A DNA stretch of 64,000 nt, taken from Ailurus styani (taxonomy: Eukaryota > Chordata > Mammalia > Carnivora > Ailuridae). How positions within the stretch are numbered: the stretch's first letter is position 1; each line of letters begins with the position of its first letter. The position numbers and the translations under genes were made by a program. Positions 36,945 to 48,600 of this stretch are shown one piece after another. Below the pieces are notes generated by a model that was not told the origin of the DNA, ran no database searches, and was given only the letters and a program-made list of their open reading frames with translations. The stretch is taken from the NCBI GenBank assembly GCA_002007465.1, contig LNAC01000862.1:124001-188000 (forward strand), written 5' to 3'.

Positions 36945-37572
36945 CCCTGGTTGGCCACTCTCAGTGGATTCCTGGAACTGTGAAATATACTGAACCTTTT
37001 AAAATATTTTTTAATTTCTTTATTTGAAAGAGAGAAAGAGAATGTGTGGGGTGGGGGACGAAGGATTAGAAGGAGAGGGAGAGAGGGAATCTCAAGCAGA
37101 CTTTGTGCTGAGCATGGAGCCCCATATGGGGCTCAATCTTTTGACCTTGAGAACAGACCTAAGCCAAACCAAGAGTCAGATGTTTAATGGACTGTGCCAC
37201 TCAAGGCCCTCAATATTTTATACCGTTTTTTTTCCCTATATATACATACCTGTGATAATGTTAAAATTATAAATCAGACACAGTAAGGGATAAAAAACAA
37301 CAATAATTAAATAGAACAATTGCTAACAATATACTATAATAAAAATTATATAAATGTGGTCTCTCCCTCTGAAAATATCTTATTGTACTGTACTCACACT
37401 TGTAATGATGTGAGATGATAAAACGCCTATGTGATGAGATGAAGTGAGGTGAATGACATAGGCATTGTGACATTAGGCTACTACTGACCTTCTGATACAT
37501 CAGAAGGTGAATCATTTGCTTTTGAACCATGGTTAGCCATGGCTAACTGAAACTGCAGATAAGGAAGGACTA
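36945..37572 (-). mobile_element. Tigger/MER2-type DNA transposon remnant, split by an old SINE
   Basis: Left arm: CTCAGTGGATTCCTGGAAC and ATATACTGAACC. Right arm, after a SINE: CCTATATATACATACCTG, AGACACAGTAAGGGATAAAA, ATAGAACAATTGCTAACAAT, CTTATTGTACTGTACTCACA and a terminal ATAAGGAAGGACTACTC. This is the reverse complement of a pogo-like Tigger with its middle, including the transposase, deleted. Confidence 0.75.
37000..37212 (-). mobile_element. SINEC: CAN-SINE, old diverged copy
   Basis: Antisense; T-rich start, GA-rich body, then GCTGAGCATGGAGCCC and GAGTCAGATGTTTAATGGAC. It is strongly diverged. AATATTTT flanks both sides. It sits inside the Tigger remnant. Confidence 0.85.
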
Positions 37573-38150
37573 CTCTATATCATAAAAGGTAAAGGAAGAG
37601 ATCATTAAAAACTATAACTACTACAACATAGTAATAAAGTCACAGCATAAAAAGATAATTTGTGACATCAAAAATGTAAAAAAGAGCAAAATGTTAGAAC
37701 ATTTATAAGCATAGAAAATAAGTTGTCAACAGAAAAAGAACTATTTTATCTTTGAGATGTAATATGTAAATCTCATGATAACCACAAAGCAAAAGTCTAG
37801 AGCAGAGACACAAAACATTTGGAAAGGGGGTTGGATATTGAGCACATCACCTGCCTAAAGGAGACTCATTTCAGATCCAAAGACTCACATAGGCTCAAAG
37901 TGAAAGGATGGAAGATGATACTCCAAGAACACAAACAAAAAGAAGGGGGGTATAGGTATACTTTGACAAAATAGACTTCAAGCTTAAAGGGATAACAAAC
38001 AACAGAGTCATCATAAAGGGGACAATGTATCAAGAAGATATAACAATCGTGAATATATTTGCCTCAATACACAACACCAACATATATTAAGCAGTTGATA
38101 ACATCTTGAGGGAGAAATAGGCAATAATACAGGAGTTGTAGAAGACTTCT

Positions 38151-38332
38151 TTTTTTTTTTTTTGACAGAGAGAGAGATCACAAGTAGGCAGACAGGCAGG
38201 CAGAGAGAGAGAGAGGAGGAAGCAGGCTCTCCGCCAAGCAGAGAGCCCGATGCGGGCCTCGATCCCAGGATCCTGAGATCATGACCTTAGCCGAAGGCAG
38301 AGGCTTTAACCCACTGAGCCACCCAGGCGCCC
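38151..38332 (-). mobile_element. SINEC: CAN-SINE nested in L1
   Basis: Antisense near-consensus copy. Imperfect flanking repeat AGTTGTAGAAGACTTCT / AGTTGTATAGATAGGGCTTCT at 38134 and 38333. L1 homology continues on both sides. Confidence 0.93.
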
Positions 38333-38801
38333 AGTTGTATAGATAGGGCTTCTGCATCCCGCTATCAGCAATTAGACTGTCCAGAGAGAAAATCAACAAG
38401 TAAATTTTGGAATTGAACCACAATTTAGAATAAATGAACTTAATAGACATATATGTAACATTCCATCCCATAGCGGGAGAATACATATTTTTCTCAAGTA
38501 CACGTGTACGATGTCCAGGATAGATCCTATTGTAGTCCATAAAACAAATCTTAGCAAAGTTAAGATGATTGAAACCATACTAAATATCTTCTCTTACCAC
38601 AATAGTACGAAACTAGAAATCAACAACAGGAGGAAAGTGAGATCTACAAATATATGGGAACTGAACACTCTTCTGAATACTCATTGGGTCAAAGAAGAAA
38701 TCAAAAGGGAAATAAACAATTACTTCAAAAAAATGAAAGTAAAAACACAACATATAAAATATTATGGGATGCAGCAAAAGAAGTTCTGAGAGGAAATTTT
38801 G

Positions 38802-39178
38802 TATTTATTTATTTATTGAGAAAGAGTGTGTGTGAGTCATGGAGGGGAGGCAGAAGGTGAGTGAGAAAGAGAGAACATTGGGCGCCTGGGTGGCTCAGTG
38901 GGTTAAAGCCTCTGCTTTCGGCTCAGGTCCTGGGATCAAGGCCAGCATCGGGGTCTCTGCTCAGCGGGGAGCCTGCTTCCTCCTCTCCCTGTCTCTCTGC
39001 CTACTTGTAATCTCTCTCTCTCTGTGTCAAATAAATAAATAAAATCTAAAAAAAAAAAAATAAAGAGAGAACCTTAAGCAGGCTCCACGCCCAGCACAGA
39101 GCTTGATCTCACAACCCTAAGATCATGACTTGAGCTGAAATCAAGAGTTGGATGCTTTCCCTTCTGAGCCACCCAGGC
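38802..39178 (-). mobile_element. SINEC: old CAN-SINE split by a young CAN-SINE
   Basis: Left arm TATTTATTTATTTATTGAGAA with a GA-rich body (to about 38876). Right arm has CCTTAAGCAGGCTCCACGCC and GAGTTGGATGCTTTCCC (from 39068). Flanks AGGAAATTTTGTA / AGAAAATTTACA look like its target-site duplication. The young SINE lies between the arms. Confidence 0.9.
38880..39061 (+). mobile_element. SINEC: young CAN-SINE nested in old CAN-SINE
   Basis: Plus-strand copy with an internal deletion (no CATGATCTCAGGG segment between GGCTCAGG and TCCTGGGATC) and oligo-A. Target-site duplication AAAGAGAGAAC at 38866-38876 and 39062-39072. Confidence 0.95.
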
Positions 39179-42100
39179 AGAAAATTTACAGTAATAAATA
39201 CATGTATTATATTAAAGAGATCACAAATAAACAACCTAACTTTATATCTCAAGAAACTAGAAAAAGAATAAATTAAGCCAAGTTAGCAGAAAGAAGGAAA
39301 TATTAAGAATCAGAGCAGAAATAAATGAAATAGAGACCAGAAAAACAGTTGAAAGGATCAATGAAACTAAGCTGGTTCTTTGAAAAGATAAACAAAATTA
39401 GCAAATCTTTAGCTACACTAAGAAAAAAAGAAATCAAATAAAATCAGAAATGAAAAAGGAAGCATTACAATTGATACTACAGAAATACATGGACTCTTAA
39501 GAGAGTACTATGAGCAATTGTATGCCAGCATATTACTAACCTAGAAGAAATGGATACATTTCTGGAAACTCGTGACCTACCAAGACTGAGTCAGGAAGAA
39601 ACAGAAAATCTGAACAGACCAATAGTGAGTAAAAGGAAGGAATTAGTATTAAAAAAACTCACAACACCAAAAAACCCTCCAGGACCAGATGGCTTCACTG
39701 TAGAATTCTATCTAACATTTAAAGGAGAATTAATACCAATCCTCCTCATAACCTTCCAAAATATCAAGGAGGAGGGAACACTTTAAAACTCATTCTATGA
39801 AGCAGGCATTTCTTTGATATCAGAGTAGATAAGCAAAGCACAAGAAAATTATAGACCAATATTCCTGATAAATATATATGCAAAAATTCTCAAGAAAATA
39901 CTAGAAAACTGAATTTAAGAACACATTAAAGGGCTTATACATTATGGCCAAGTGGGATTTATTCCTGGGATGCAAGGATGTTCAACATACACAAATCAAA
40001 TATAATATATCATATCAATAAAATGAATGATAAAAATCACAAGATCATCTCAGTAGCTGCATTAAAAGCATTTGACAAAATATAACATTATTTCATGATT
40101 TGAACTGTTACCAGACTGGGTATAGAAAGAACATACCTCAACATAATAAAGGCCATACATATGTAACAAATATTATATAAAATAGAGAGAAATTGAAAGT
40201 GTTTCCCCTCAGATCAGGGACAAGGCTAAGAAGCCCAATCTTACCACTCCTATTTAATATAGCATTCGATGTCCTACCTAGAGCAATTAGGCACCACAAG
40301 CAAATAAAATGCATCCAAGGGGGGAAAGGAAGAAGTAAAATTATTATTTGCTAAGGATATGGTCATATACATAGAAAATCCCAAAGAATCAGTCAAAAAG
40401 CTGTTGGAATTAATAATTTCAGTAAAATGGCAGGATACAAAAGCCACATAAAGAAATCGATTACATTCCCTTGTACTAATGGTGAAGTGTCTGAAAAAGA
40501 AATAAACCATCTCATTCAGAATAGCATCAAAAACAATTTTAAAAAAACTTAGAAATAAATTTAACCAAGTAAGTAAAAGATCTATACAGTGAAATCTGTA
40601 AAACTTGCTGAAAGAAACTGAAGACACAGACAAATGGAAAGACATTCTGTGCTCATGGATTGGAAGAACTAATATTGTTAAAATGACTATACTACCCAAA
40701 GCCATCTTATAGATTTAATGCAATCCTCATCAAAATACCAAGGACATTTTTCACATAAATAGAAGAAATAATCCTAAAATTTGCGTGGAACCCCAAAATA
40801 TCCTGAATTGCCAAAACAATCCTGAAAAGAAAGAACAAAACTGAAGATATCATGCTTCCATACTATACTACCTATACTACAAAGCCATAGTAATAAAAAT
40901 AGTATAGTACTGGCACAAAAATAAATACTTTGGCCATTTAAACCAAATATAAATGCCAGAATTAAACCCTGGCATATACACTCAACTAATATTCAACAAG
41001 GGAGCCAAGAATTTCCAAAGGGGAAAGGATAGTCTCTTCAATAGGTGGTGCTGGAAAAACTGAGGAAAGATCTGCAGAATGTGAATTAGACCCTTATCTC
41101 ACACCAGCCACAAAAATTTACTCAAAATGGATGAAATTATTAAACATAAGACCTGATACCATAAACTCTTAGAAGAAGATATAGGAAAGAATCTCACTGA
41201 TACTGGTCTTGGCAATAATTTTATAGGCATAATGTTAAAAGCAAAAATAACACCAGAAAGAAATATCAACAAGTGGGACTACATCAAACTCAAAATTTCT
41301 GCATAGCAAAAGAAACAACAAAAATGAAAAGACATTCCAGAGAACGGAAGAAAATGTCTGCATATATATCAGATAAGGGGTTAATATTCCAAGCATGTTA
41401 AGAATTTGGTAAACTCAATTACAAAAACCCAAATATCTGGTTATAAAATGGGCAGAAGAAGTAAATAACATTTCTCCAAAGACAACATCAAAATGGGCAA
41501 CAGACCCATGAAAAGATGCTCAACATCATTCATCATCAGGGAAAAGCAAATCAAAACCATAATAAGATCACTTGCATCTGTTACAATGGATGTCATCAAG
41601 AAGACAGGAGACAACAGGTACTGTCAAGGATGTGATGTAAAGGGAACCCTTATACATTGTTGATGTGAATGTAAATTAATCCAAACACTGTGAAAAGCAA
41701 TATGGATCTTTCGCAGAAAATTAAAAATGTATTATAAAATCCAGCAATTCCACTTTGGGTATATACCCACAGGAAACGAGCACAGGATTTTGTAGAAATA
41801 TATATACATATATTCCCATGTTTATCATAGCATTATTCACAATAGTGAATATATGGCAACAACCCAACTACTCATCAACAGATGAATGGATAAAAAAAGA
41901 TGTGATACATATACACAATAGAATACTATTCAGCCATGAGAAAGGAGAAGATCCTCCATTTGCAAAAGCAAGGATGGTCATGAACACATTATGGTATACA
42001 GGATAAATCAGAGAAAGACAAATATGGTATGATATCATTTATATGTTGAGTTTAAAAAAGTTAAACTTGTAAAAAACACTAAAATGGGAGTTACCAGGGG

Positions 42101-42486
42101 ATGACAGTGATAAGAGTGATAGTTTTTAAGAGTATAAATTTATAATTATTAGTAAATAAGTCATATAAATCTAATGCACAGCATAATGAATGACAATAAT
42201 ATGTACTCTATGTACTATAATTTTGTAATGTGGTAAATGTTACATCAGCAATCATATTACAATATATAAATATATTAAAGTAACATGCTGTATACCTTAA
42301 ACTTAGAAATGTTACATGTCAAATTTTTCTAAAATATACACAGTCCATATTAAGTATAAATCTTGTCAAGCCATTATCTAATTTAACAAGTTCAAAATTC
42401 CAGGGAAAATCACAATACGGTACCAGACTGTATTACAATTAAGAAAACAAATATAGACTTCTGGGCTTAGGTTTTTTGTCAAAGAG

Positions 42487-44353
42487 GTTTTTTTTTAATT
42501 AGCATATAATGTATTATTTGCCTCAGGAGTACAGGCCTGTGAATCATCAGGCTTACACATTTCACAGCACTCACCATATCACATACCCTCTGCAATGTCC
42601 ATAACCCAGCCACCCTATCCCTATCCCCCCACCATAACCCTCAGTTTGTTTCATGAGATTAAGAGTCTCTTATGGTTTGTCTCCTCTCCAATCCCATCTT
42701 GTTTCATTTTTCCCTCCCTACTCCCCATGACCCCCTACCCTGCCCCTCAAATTCCTCATATCATAGAGATCTTATGAAATTGTTTTTTCTCTGATTGACT
42801 TATTTTGCTTAGCTTAATACCCTCTGGTTCCATCCATGTCATTGAAAACAACAAGATTTTGTTTCTTTTGATGGCTGCATAGTATTCCATTGTATTTCTA
42901 TACACCAACAAGACAGAAGAAAGGGAAATTAAGGAGTTGATCCCATTTACAATTGTACCCAAAACCATAAGATACCTAGGAATAAACCTAACCAAAGAGG
43001 CAAAGAATCTATACTCAGAAAACTCATGAAAGTACTCATGAAAGAAATTAAGAAGATGCAAAGAAATGGAAAAATGTTCCATTCTATGGATTGGAAGAAC
43101 AAATATTGTGAAAATGTCTATCCTACCTAAAGCAATACACACATTTAACGCAATACCTATCAAAATATGATCAACTTTTTTTCAAAAAAATGGAACAGAT
43201 AATCCTAAAATTTATATGGAACAAGAAAAGACCCCGGATAGCCAAAGGAATTTTGAAAAAGAAAACCAAAGTTGGTGGCATCACAATTACAGACTTGAAG
43301 CTCTATTACAAAGCTGATTTTAATCATCAAGACAGTATTCTACTGGCACAAAAACAGACACATAGATCAATGGGAAAGAATAGAGAGCCCAGAAATGGAC
43401 CCTCAACTCTAGGGTCAACTAATATTCTACAAAGCAAGAAAGAATGTCCAATGGAAAAAAGATAGTCTCTTCAACAGATGTTGTTGGTAAAATTGGATAG
43501 CCACATGCATAAGTATGAAACTGGAACATTTCCTTACACCACACACAAAAATAGACTCAAAATGGATGAAAGACCTCAATGTGAGACAGGAATCCATCAA
43601 AATCCTTGAGAAGACAGGCAGAAACCTCTTCAATCTCAGCCACAGCAACGTCTTCTTAGAAAAACCACCAAAGGCAAGAGAAGCAAGAATGGGCAAGAAA
43701 GGCAAAAAGGAACTATTAGGACTTCATCAAGATCAAAATCTTTTGCACGGCAAAGGAAATAATCGACAAAACCAAAAGAACACGGACAGAATGGGAGAAG
43801 ATATTTGCAAATGACGTATCAGATAAAGGGCTAGTATCCAAAATCTATAAAGAACTTATCAAACTCAACACCCAAAGACCAAATAACCCCATCAAGAAAT
43901 GGGCAGAAGACGTGAACAGACATTTCTCCAAAGAAGACGTCCAAATCGCCAACAGACACATGAAAAAGTGCTCAACATCACTCGGCATCAGGGAAATCCA
44001 AATAAAAACCACAGTGAGATACCACCTCATATCAGTCAGAATAGCTAAAACTAACAAGTCAGGAAATGACAGATGTTGGCGAGGATGAGGAGAAAGGGGA
44101 ACCCTCCTACACTGTTGGTGAGAATGCAAGCTGGTGTAACCACTCTGGAAAACAGTATGGAGGTTCCTCAAAAAGTTGAAAATAGAGCTACCCTATGACC
44201 CAGCAATTGCACTACTGGGTATTTACCCTAAAGATACAAATATAGTGATTCGAAGGGGCATGTGCACCGGAATGTTTATAGCAGCAATGTCCACAATAGC
44301 CAAACTATGGAAAGAACCTAGATGCCCATCAACAGATGAATTAATAAAGAAGA
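42487..44353 (-). mobile_element. twin-primed L1 (5' inversion)
   Basis: Left arm 42487-42897 is antisense: poly-T, the 3' UTR and the last bases of ORF2. Right arm 42898-44353 is sense ORF2. The right arm ends at AATTAATAAAGAAGATG, and on the minus strand the left arm begins ATACAATGGAATACTATGC. In intact L1 only about ten bases separate these, so the junction fits twin priming. Target-site duplication TGTCAAAGAG(G)TTTTT lies at 42477 and 44354-44368. Read on the minus strand the site is CTT/AAAAA, close to the L1 endonuclease preference. Frames of up to 135 codons inside are broken ORF2. Confidence 0.95.
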
Positions 44354-44492
44354 TGTCAAAGAGTTTTTAAGAGGTATACCCTTCAACCTAGCATTGCTAG
44401 ATTGAAGTCTTTCTCTTCATTTTTTAAAACATTTTTAAAGTCTTCATTCTACTTCCAATGAAAGAAGGCTAACAATAATTTATAAAAAAACT

Positions 44493-44611
44493 TTTTTTTA
44501 TTTTAAAGCTTGTTTATTATTTTTAGTAATCTCCATACCGAGTGTGGGGCTCGAATTTACAACCCTGAGATGAAAAGTCACATGCTCTACCGACTAAGCC
44601 AGCCAGGCACC
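44493..44611 (-). mobile_element. SINEC: short CAN-SINE variant lacking the CT-rich body
   Basis: ATTTTTAGTAATCTCCATACC leads straight to GTGGGGCTCGAATTTACAACC and CATGCTCTACCGACTAAGCC. This is the tRNA-like head of a related lysine-tRNA SINE whose end differs from the young copies here. Confidence 0.8.
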
Positions 44612-44653
44612 TCTGCAAGAATGTATCTTTTTGTTTTGTTTTGTTTTGTTTTT

Positions 44654-44848
44654 AAAGATTTTATTTATTCATTTGACACAGAGAGAGAGATCACAAGTAG
44701 GCAGAGAGGCAGGCAGAGAGAGAGGAGAGAGGAGGAAGCAGGCTCCCTGCTGAGCAGAGAGCCCGATGTGGGCCTCGATCCCAGGACCCTGGGATCATGA
44801 CCTGAGCCGAAGGCAGCGGCTTTAACCCACTGAGCCACCCAGGCGCCC
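44654..44848 (-). mobile_element. SINEC: CAN-SINE, young, inserted in (TTTTG)n
   Basis: Antisense full-length copy. GTTTTGTTTTGTTTT occurs directly on both sides as target-site duplication. That sequence is the T-rich tail of the older SINE at 44862, so this is a SINE in a SINE tail. Confidence 0.93.
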
Positions 44849-44861
44849 AGTTTTGTTTTGT

Positions 44862-45065
44862 TTTAAATATTTTATTTATCCATGTGAGAGAGAGAGGGAG
44901 AGAGAGCACTCACAGAGGGAGAAGCAGACTCCCTGCTGAGCCCACAGAGGGAGAAGCAGAGTCCCTGCTGAGTGGAGAGCTCAACATGGAGCTCAATCCC
45001 AGGATCTGGAGATTATGACCTAAGCCGAAAGCAGACGCTAAACCAACTGAGCCACCCAGGCACCC
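44862..45065 (-). mobile_element. SINEC: CAN-SINE, older, with 32-bp tandem duplication
   Basis: Antisense. Two copies of a 30-base unit beginning CACAGAGGGAGAAGCAGA lie at 44911-44940 and 44943-44972 with one mismatch. The outer flanks AATGTATCTTT (near 44624) and AGTGTATCTTT (near 45071) look like its target-site duplication, spanning the younger SINE. Confidence 0.9.
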
Positions 45066-45071
45066 TACAAA

Positions 45072-45517
45072 GTGTATCTTTAATAAATGCCTTTACTTTC
45101 AACCTTTCTGGATCCTTATACCTTAGCAGTGTCTATTATAAATACCATATAACTGGAGTTTTTTAATCCATTCTGACAATTTTTGTCTCAGAACTGTAAG
45201 TTACAGTTCTGTACATTTCTTGACGTTGCTGAATAGTTGGACGTATTTCTGTCATCTCATTAGATACTATCTTCTCCCAGTTTAGGTGTGGGTTTATTTT
45301 TTCCACAAATGGTTTCTAACACTCTAGTAAATTTATGGGGACCTGAAAATTTTTCTTGGAGAGATGTTTTTATTGTTTATGAACCATTTTATTCATCAAA
45401 AGTCTACTGATTATCTACTTTTCCTTAAGCTCTTCCTGGCAAGTTTTGTTATTTTCTAGGATTAAGAAACTGTTTATAAAAATTTCATATTTATTTACCT
45501 AATTTGTTTTAATTTCT
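45072..45517. other. unassigned non-coding stretch
   Basis: T-rich. It may include decayed antisense L1, but I cannot support that. Confidence 0.4.
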
Positions 45518-45567
45518 CAAGATCAAGAGTTGCATGCTCCTCCGACTGAGCCAGCCAGGTACCCCTG
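45518..45567 (-). mobile_element. SINEC: CAN-SINE head fragment
   Basis: Only GATCAAGAGTTGCATGCTCC plus the GACTGAGCCAGCCAGGTACC end of the tRNA-like head is present. No body or tail is visible. Confidence 0.75.
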
Positions 45568-45894
45568 CCCCTGTAAAAAGCTTTTCTTTACAGGAAAAAG
45601 GCATGAAAGTGGAAAAGAAAATAATGAGTGGTTCATAAAGTACTTAGTACCATAGCAGCACTTGATACTTAAGCAGTCACAACATGTCACCAAATAAATA
45701 CACTTACTTATATACATAACTAAATTTATAGCTGGACAGTATATTGTTCCTTAGATTGTCCCAGTAGGTTTACACTTTCAGCAGTGGTTCTGTGTATTTC
45801 TCCCAAGAAAAATCTGTTTGGAATTTCTGGCCTCATCCTTTATTTTTCTAGAAAGAAGTATTATTTAATTTTTCATTAAGGAAGAATAGAACTG

Positions 45895-46078
45895 GGTGCC
45901 TGGGTGGCTCAGTATTTAAGCGACTGCCTTTGGCTCAGGTCATGATCCCAGAGTCCTGGGATCGAGTCACACATCGGGCTCCCAGATCCTTGGGGAGTCT
46001 GCTTCTTCCTCTGACCTTCTCCCCTCTAATGCTCTCTCTCACTCTCTCTCTCAAATAAATAAAATCTTAAAAAAAAAG
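45895..46078 (+). mobile_element. SINEC: CAN-SINE, older copy
   Basis: Plus-strand copy with a shortened CT body. Target-site duplication AGAATAGAACTG / AGAATGGAACTG at about 45883-45894 and 46080-46091. Confidence 0.95.
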
Positions 46079-46115
46079 GAGAATGGAACTGTTGACATCA
46101 GATTATGATTTTTTC

Positions 46116-46156
46116 CAAAAATACTTTTATTGAGATATAATTTATAAGATGCATTC

Positions 46157-46188
<32 letters not shown>

Positions 46189-46425
46189 ATGTGTGTGTAT
46201 CATATATATTGAGGAACTTTAACAAATTTATTCATTTCCATTTTCTTTAAATGTTCCTTTGAGACTTCACTTTTGGCTTCCCTCTTCATTCTTGAGGTGA
46301 TAATTAATTTGCTTATCACTATAGATTATTTTTCTGTTTTGTATGGAATTAAAAGATATGTCTGGTGCTTTTGACTCAGGATAATGTTTTAATAATTCAT
46401 GTCATTGCATGTGTAACATTTTTCT
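46116..46425 (-). mobile_element. ancient L1M fragment, antisense
   Basis: ACTTTTATTGAGATATAATTT, TGTATGGAATTAAAAGATATG and GGATAATGTTTTAATAATTC follow the antisense 3' region of old L1M. A TA/TG microsatellite interrupts it. Confidence 0.6.
46156..46200. repeat. TA/TG microsatellite
   Basis: TATATATA then mostly uninterrupted (TG)n inside an old L1M fragment. Confidence 0.9.
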
Positions 46426-46560
46426 TGTTTTCACTGTCATGTGACGTGTGTGTGTGTTTATATGTATGTTTTGGGTAGTAGCAAAGAAGTATGGGAAATT
46501 CACTCATCTAAACAGAGGGCTCAAACTTGTGCGTTTGGATCCTTATTGAAATATTTTCTG

Positions 46561-46775
46561 GGCGCCTGGGTGGCTCAGTGGGGTAAAGCCTCTGCTTTTG
46601 GCTCAGGTCATGATCTCAGCATCCTGGGATCGAGGCCCGCATCGGGCTCTCTGCTCAGCAGGGAGCCTGCTTCCTCCTCTCCCTGTCTCTCTGCCTGCCT
46701 CTCTGCCTACTTGTAATCTCTCTCTCTGTGTCAAATAAATAAATAAAATCTTTAAAAAAAAAAAAGAAAAAAAAA
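46561..46775 (+). mobile_element. SINEC: CAN-SINE, young, ATCTCAGC variant
   Basis: Near-consensus copy with CTCTCCCTGTCTCTCTGCC in the body and GATCTCAGC instead of GATCTCAGGG. Both are shared with the copy at 57678. Perfect target-site duplication GAAATATTTTCTG at 46548-46560 and 46776-46788. Confidence 0.97.
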
Positions 46776-46788
46776 GAAATATTTTCTG

Positions 46789-47160
46789 AGAAACTGCTTG
46801 TCTCCCAATCTGTAATATGCAAAAGGAAATATTGCCTATTTATTAATCCATCTTCATCTACCTGTCAAACCCTCATTCCTTGCAGACACTTTCCACAGAT
46901 TAGATTTTTTCAGTATAGTGACATTATGGAATCTAATTTTTATGCAATTGTTTTTAACCAATGGCTACATAGAACATTTTATAATAAGTTTCCCTAAACC
47001 TAATATAACATTTTAAACAAACAAAAATAAGAAAATTTGAGCTACATTTCAAATATAACCATAGAATATCAGACTCAAAAGTAGGTGTTTTGAAAAAGTA
47101 TGTCAAATGCTGACAATAGAGATGCATGTCTGAGTTTTTCCTGAAATTGAGAAAGGCATC
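46789..47160. other. unique non-coding stretch
   Basis: No gene or named repeat is visible. Confidence 0.5.
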
Positions 47161-47176
47161 AGAACTTCCTTCTCAG

Positions 47177-47360
47177 GGCGCCTGGGTGGCTCAGTGGGTT
47201 AAAGCCTCTGCCTTCGGCTTAGGTCATGATCTCAGGGTCCTGGGATCGAGGCCCACATCGGGCTCTCTGCTCAGCGGGGAGCCTGCTTCCTCCTCTCTCT
47301 CTGCCTGCCTCTCTGCCTACTTCTAATCTCTCTCTCTCTCTGTCATAAAAAAAAAAAAAA
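47177..47360 (+). mobile_element. SINEC: CAN-SINE, young copy
   Basis: The tail is a pure A-run after CTGTCAT; the usual AAATAAATAAAT block is lost. Perfect 16-bp target-site duplication AGAACTTCCTTCTCAG at 47161-47176 and 47361-47376. Confidence 0.98.
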
Positions 47361-47376
47361 AGAACTTCCTTCTCAG

Positions 47377-47910
47377 TGTCAGCAATTCTCTACAAATGCA
47401 TGTTTGTCCTAAATATGGGGTTTTTTTGGTTAAACATATTCATATTTCATTTTTGTTTTTGTTTAATGTTGTAAAAATGGACCTCTGAAAATTTGAGAAA
47501 ATGTTGATAAAAATGTGGAGAAAGAAGCAAAGAATCAGAAAAGTAATTTCAATGTAGGGAAAAATGTAACTGCAAATAGGTGACCAAGAAATAATGCTTT
47601 CAGCATTTTACTTTCTAGTGTGATTGTTATTTCTACATAGGTATTTACTATGTTTTGATACATTTTAGGAATTTGATAGGGAATTCAATCGATGTGTAAC
47701 ACAGATACAATATTCCAATGTAGAATCATGGCCAGTAGGTTGCTGTTTGGTATTATCAGGTAGACTAATGGATTTTTTTAAAAAAACTAAATGTTACCAG
47801 TACTCAGGAAACATCTGATTCTTTATAAAGAGATTTTACACTGTCCCAAAGCTTTGGAACATAAAACTTTTTTCATGTCATTTTATGAAGCTAGCTTATT
47901 CTTAAGAAAC
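47377..47910. other. unique non-coding stretch
   Basis: No gene or named repeat is visible. Confidence 0.5.
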
Positions 47911-47923
47911 ATCTTGACATGTA

Positions 47924-48118
47924 AGGGACACCTGGGTGTCTCAGTGGGTTAAGCATCTGCCTTTGGCTCAGGTCATGATGCCAGGGTCCTGGGATGGAGC
48001 ACCATATCAAGTTCCCTGCTCAGCAGATCAGTTTCTCCCTCTTCTGCTCCCCCTGCCTGTGCTCTCGCCCTCTCTAGCTCTCTCTGTCAAATAAATAAAT
48101 AGAATCTTAAAAAAAAAA
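47924..48118 (+). mobile_element. SINEC: CAN-SINE, older copy
   Basis: Exact target-site duplication ATCTTGACATGTA at 47911-47923 and 48119-48131. Confidence 0.96.
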
Positions 48119-48439
48119 ATCTTGACATGTAGCATGAAAATGAATACCTCACTAATGAATACACATGAAGAAAATCTAAATCCAATATCAAATTTAGCAA
48201 CATATATATAAGTAATGTACTGTAAGGGAATAATTATTATGTATGGTATCAGCATAGATCTGATAGAGAATATCTACTACCTATTAAAATGAGATAAAAA
48301 GTGTGGTCAGTTGATTGATGCTAAAATGATATTTTATATAATTCAACATCAAACATGAAAAATTTTATATAAATTATTTATAGAACTATAATAGTAAATA
48401 ATTAACATAATAATGTATCTATTTTAAGCTAATTGTCCA

Positions 48440-48600
48440 ATATCATTATAATAATAGCTGGCATTTTATTGTCAGGCACTCTTTGTAACTTTACATGCAT
48501 TAATTTAGTTTTCATGAGAATCAAGATTCTATCAGATTCCCCACTTTACAGTGAGAGAAACAGAGAAGTAAGAGTTTTTGGATAAAGAAATAATAGTTTG
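48440..48600 (-). repeat. MIR, antisense
   Basis: AATAGCTGGCATTTTATTGTC, AGGCACTCTTTGTAAC and CCCCACTTTACAGTGAGAG match the MIR core and its 3' side. Confidence 0.7.

Larger units (their letters stand above)
37573..42335 (+). mobile_element. old L1 (L1MA-like), sense, with nested SINEs
   Basis: It runs from the middle of ORF2 to the 3' UTR. Landmarks: TAAAGGAGACTCATTTCAG, ACCCTCCAGGACCAGATGG, AGCACAAGAAAATTATAGACC, GGATTTATTCCTGGGATGC, TGCTCAACATCATTCATCATC, CCACTTTGGGTATATACCCAC and a 3' UTR with ATGTTACATCAGCAATCATA. Reverse-transcriptase frames (for example 39550-39786) are interrupted by stops and shifts, so the element is dead. It hosts a SINE at 38151-38332 and an old SINE at 38802-39178 that itself holds a young one. 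It abuts the Tigger remnant on the left. Confidence 0.92.

Noticed and set aside
39550..39786. 78-codon frame with a PPGPDGFTVEFY-like motif
   Set aside because: It is a surviving piece of L1 reverse transcriptase in a dead element, not a host gene.
44911..44972. Repeat-spacer pattern suggesting a CRISPR-like array
   Set aside because: Only two units, almost no spacer, and it lies inside a SINE of a mammalian genome.
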